Shown one piece after another: positions 62,674 to 64,000 of a stretch of 64,000 nucleotides of DNA. Position 1 is the first letter of the stretch, and each line of letters starts with the position of its first letter. Made by a program: the position numbers and the translations under genes. The stretch lies in contig JAUXVE010000075.1 in the NCBI GenBank assembly GCA_030680415.1, forward strand, positions 1 through 64,000, in the 5' to 3' direction. Source of the stretch: Rubrivivax sp. (lineage in GTDB: Bacteria > Pseudomonadota > Gammaproteobacteria > Burkholderiales > Burkholderiaceae_C). The notes under the pieces were generated by a model, which was not told the DNA's origin, ran no database searches, and saw nothing but the letters and a program-made list of their open reading frames with translations.

Positions 62674-63459
62674 TCAACGGCGAAAAGACCACCACGATCG
62701 CGTCCGTGCGCTTGTGCCGCCGGAGGCACGCACCAGAATCACCGAGATATTATCCTTTCCGCCCGCGTCGTTGGCGGCATCGATGAGCGCGTGGCTGCTT
62801 GTTTCCAGCGAGTCGTGCGCCTGCAACACCTGCGCTATGCTGGCGTCGTCGAGCATGTCGGACAGGCCGTCGGAGCACATCACGTACAGGTCGCCGGGCA
62901 GGACGTCGTGCTGGTGGGTTTCCAGCAGCACAGTGTCTTCCACACCGACGGCGCGCGTGACGAGGTTCTTGTTGGCAGAGAACGCCGCCTGCTCGGGCGT
63001 GATCAGGCCGGCGTCGATCTGTTCCTGCAGCAAGGAGTGATCGCGCGTGATCTGCTGCAGCCGCCCGCCGCGCAGCCGGTAGCAGCGCGAGTCGCCCACG
63101 TGCCCCAGCAGCAGCCGGTTGTCGCGGAACACCGCCACCACCAGTGTCGTGCCCATGCCGGCGTACTGCGGGTTCGAGTTCGCGGCATTGAAGATCGCAC
63201 GGTTGGCGTTGTCGACACAGATGTCCATCGCGCGCCGCACTTCGGCGTCGCTGGCCTGGCTGCTGGCTTCGCGCAGCCAGCGGCCGAGTTCGGTGCTGAC
63301 GAAGGTGGTGACCATGCTGCTGGCCACCTCGCCGGCGTTGTAGCCGCCCATGCCGTCGGCGAGCACCGCCAGCGCGGCGCCCGCATCGGTGGCCACCGCG
63401 TCCTCGTTGTTGCTGCGCGCCCGGCCCGGGTCGACGGCAGCGTGGATCTCGATCGTCAT
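62674..63459 (-). CDS. PP2C-family serine/threonine phosphatase
   Basis: This 261-residue phosphatase has the PP2C metal motifs: RSNNEDA, VLADGMGGYNAGEVAS, GTTLVVAV, GHVGDSRCYRL, MCSDGLSDML and GGKDNISVILV. It should remove phosphate from Ser/Thr targets, including those of the neighbouring kinase. The gene lies between the FHA and kinase genes on the same strand. A short basic tail follows the catalytic domain. Confidence 0.95.
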   Translation of the reverse strand: MTIEIHAAVDPGRARSNNEDAVATDAGAALAVLADGMGGYNAGEVASSMVTTFVSTELGRWLREASSQASDAEVRRAMDICVDNANRAIFNAANSNPQYAGMGTTLVVAVFRDNRLLLGHVGDSRCYRLRGGRLQQITRDHSLLQEQIDAGLITPEQAAFSANKNLVTRAVGVEDTVLLETHQHDVLPGDLYVMCSDGLSDMLDDASIAQVLQAHDSLETSSHALIDAANDAGGKDNISVILVRASGGTSARTRSWWSFRR

Positions 63460-63523
63460 CGGCACGGGGGGAGGTGGCGGCACGGGTTCACGGGGACGAC
63501 GATTGTGCCTCGGTTCGACGCCG

Positions 63524-64000
63524 TCACTCCCGCGCGCGATGCCTTGGCCGGCGTGACTTCGCACCGCAGTCGGCCTGCGCAGCGCGCAGCGCCTGCACGA
63601 GCGCGTCGCCGTCGGCCGGGCGCTCCGACGGGTTCTTGGCGAGAAGCCGCGCCACCAGCGCGGCCAGCGGGGCGGGCACGCCCGGCTGCAAGGTGCGCAG
63701 ATCGGGCGCCGGCTCGCTGGCCACGCGGCGCAGCAGCTCGCCCAAGGCCTGGGCTTCGTGCGGCAGGCGCCCGGCGAGCAACTGGAACAGGGTCGCACCC
63801 AGTGCGTAGAAGTCGCTGGCCGGCGTCGGCACGCCGCCGGCCAGTTGCTCGGGCGCCATGTAGCCGGGCGAGCCGAGCACCAGGCCGGTGGCGGTCTGGG
63901 CGGCGTCGGCCACACGTGCGAGGCCGAAATCGGCCAGCTTGACGGTGTCGCTGGGCCAGTGCGCCAGGACATTGGCAGGCTTGATGTCGCGGTGCACCAC
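63524..64000 (-). CDS. Serine/threonine protein kinase, partial (N-terminus beyond window)
   Basis: The window holds the C-terminal 158 residues of a Hanks-type kinase. The catalytic loop HRDIKPANV, the DFG Mg2+ motif (LADFGLARV), the activation-segment GSPGYMAPEQL and the C-lobe DFYALGATLFQLL are intact. It ends soon after the kinase fold with a basic tail and no transmembrane or sensor domain. The start and glycine loop lie past position 64000. Confidence 0.93.
   Translation of the reverse strand: MVHRDIKPANVLAHWPSDTVKLADFGLARVADAAQTATGLVLGSPGYMAPEQLAGGVPTPASDFYALGATLFQLLAGRLPHEAQALGELLRRVASEPAPDLRTLQPGVPAPLAALVARLLAKNPSERPADGDALVQALRAAQADCGAKSRRPRHRARE

Overview
The window is a compact, very GC-rich (about 70 % by eye) chromosomal stretch. 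Gene content and protein flavour point to a betaproteobacterium of the order Burkholderiales, probably the Rubrivivax/Leptothrix/Ideonella group. The indicators are retraction ATPases pilT/pilU, a histone-like SWIB protein, trifunctional-type putA without an N-terminal DNA-binding domain, divergent yraN/rsmI, and prkA-yeaH-spoVR. No rRNA, tRNA, prophage or CRISPR array was seen. Most of the window is ordinary core genome with short intergenic gaps; the accessory material is small and scattered.

Layout. 0-6 kb: a NUDIX hydrolase, then a leftward RND efflux operon (adaptor, pump, small DUF2892 membrane protein, CsoR-type repressor) headed by two identical ATACC-N6-GGTAT inverted repeats. 6-12 kb: ssb, recQ (with a repeat-derived in-frame insertion) and uvrA. 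11.6-14.4 kb: a small accessory island with a PIN/ribbon-helix-helix toxin-antitoxin pair and a decayed MmeI-type restriction-modification gene. 14.4-26.3 kb: DsbA-like isomerase, SWIB/histone-like protein, holin-like membrane protein, pbpC with a 1904-residue alpha-2-macroglobulin, a BepA-like M48 protease and moaC. 26.4-34.1 kb: a MazF-type toxin-antitoxin pair, an O-antigen ligase/PglL-like enzyme, SIS-domain protein, dolP-like lipoprotein, beta-hydroxyacid dehydrogenase, pilU, pilT and a YggS-type PLP protein. 34.3-44.2 kb: two small secreted proteins (one collagen-like), putA, a PAS-GAF-GGDEF cyclase, an MFS transporter, an MscS channel, otsA and a degenerate otsB. 44.6-50.8 kb: prkA-yeaH-spoVR, with spoVR interrupted by an intein. 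50.8-64 kb: yraN/rsmI, a DMT exporter, tldD, ilvA, an attenuator-controlled DAHP synthase, cobalamin adenosyltransferase, a D-lactate-dehydrogenase-like flavoprotein, a metallo-beta-lactamase-fold hydrolase, and a protein-phosphorylation module (FHA protein, PP2C phosphatase, Ser/Thr kinase running off the end).

The strongest observations are: (1) a 409-residue LAGLIDADG intein inside SpoVR, with complete splice-junction residues; (2) a Phe-rich leader peptide followed by a textbook intrinsic terminator in front of a DAHP synthase gene, a candidate transcription attenuator; (3) the paired operators in front of the RND operon whose last gene is a CsoR-family repressor with an atypical cysteine arrangement; (4) a dispersed repeat captured inside the zinc-binding domain of RecQ; (5) pseudogenes in several stages (MmeI-like enzyme, otsB lacking its nucleophile and cap). 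Start codons were chosen by Shine-Dalgarno match and family length; doubtful ones are flagged.
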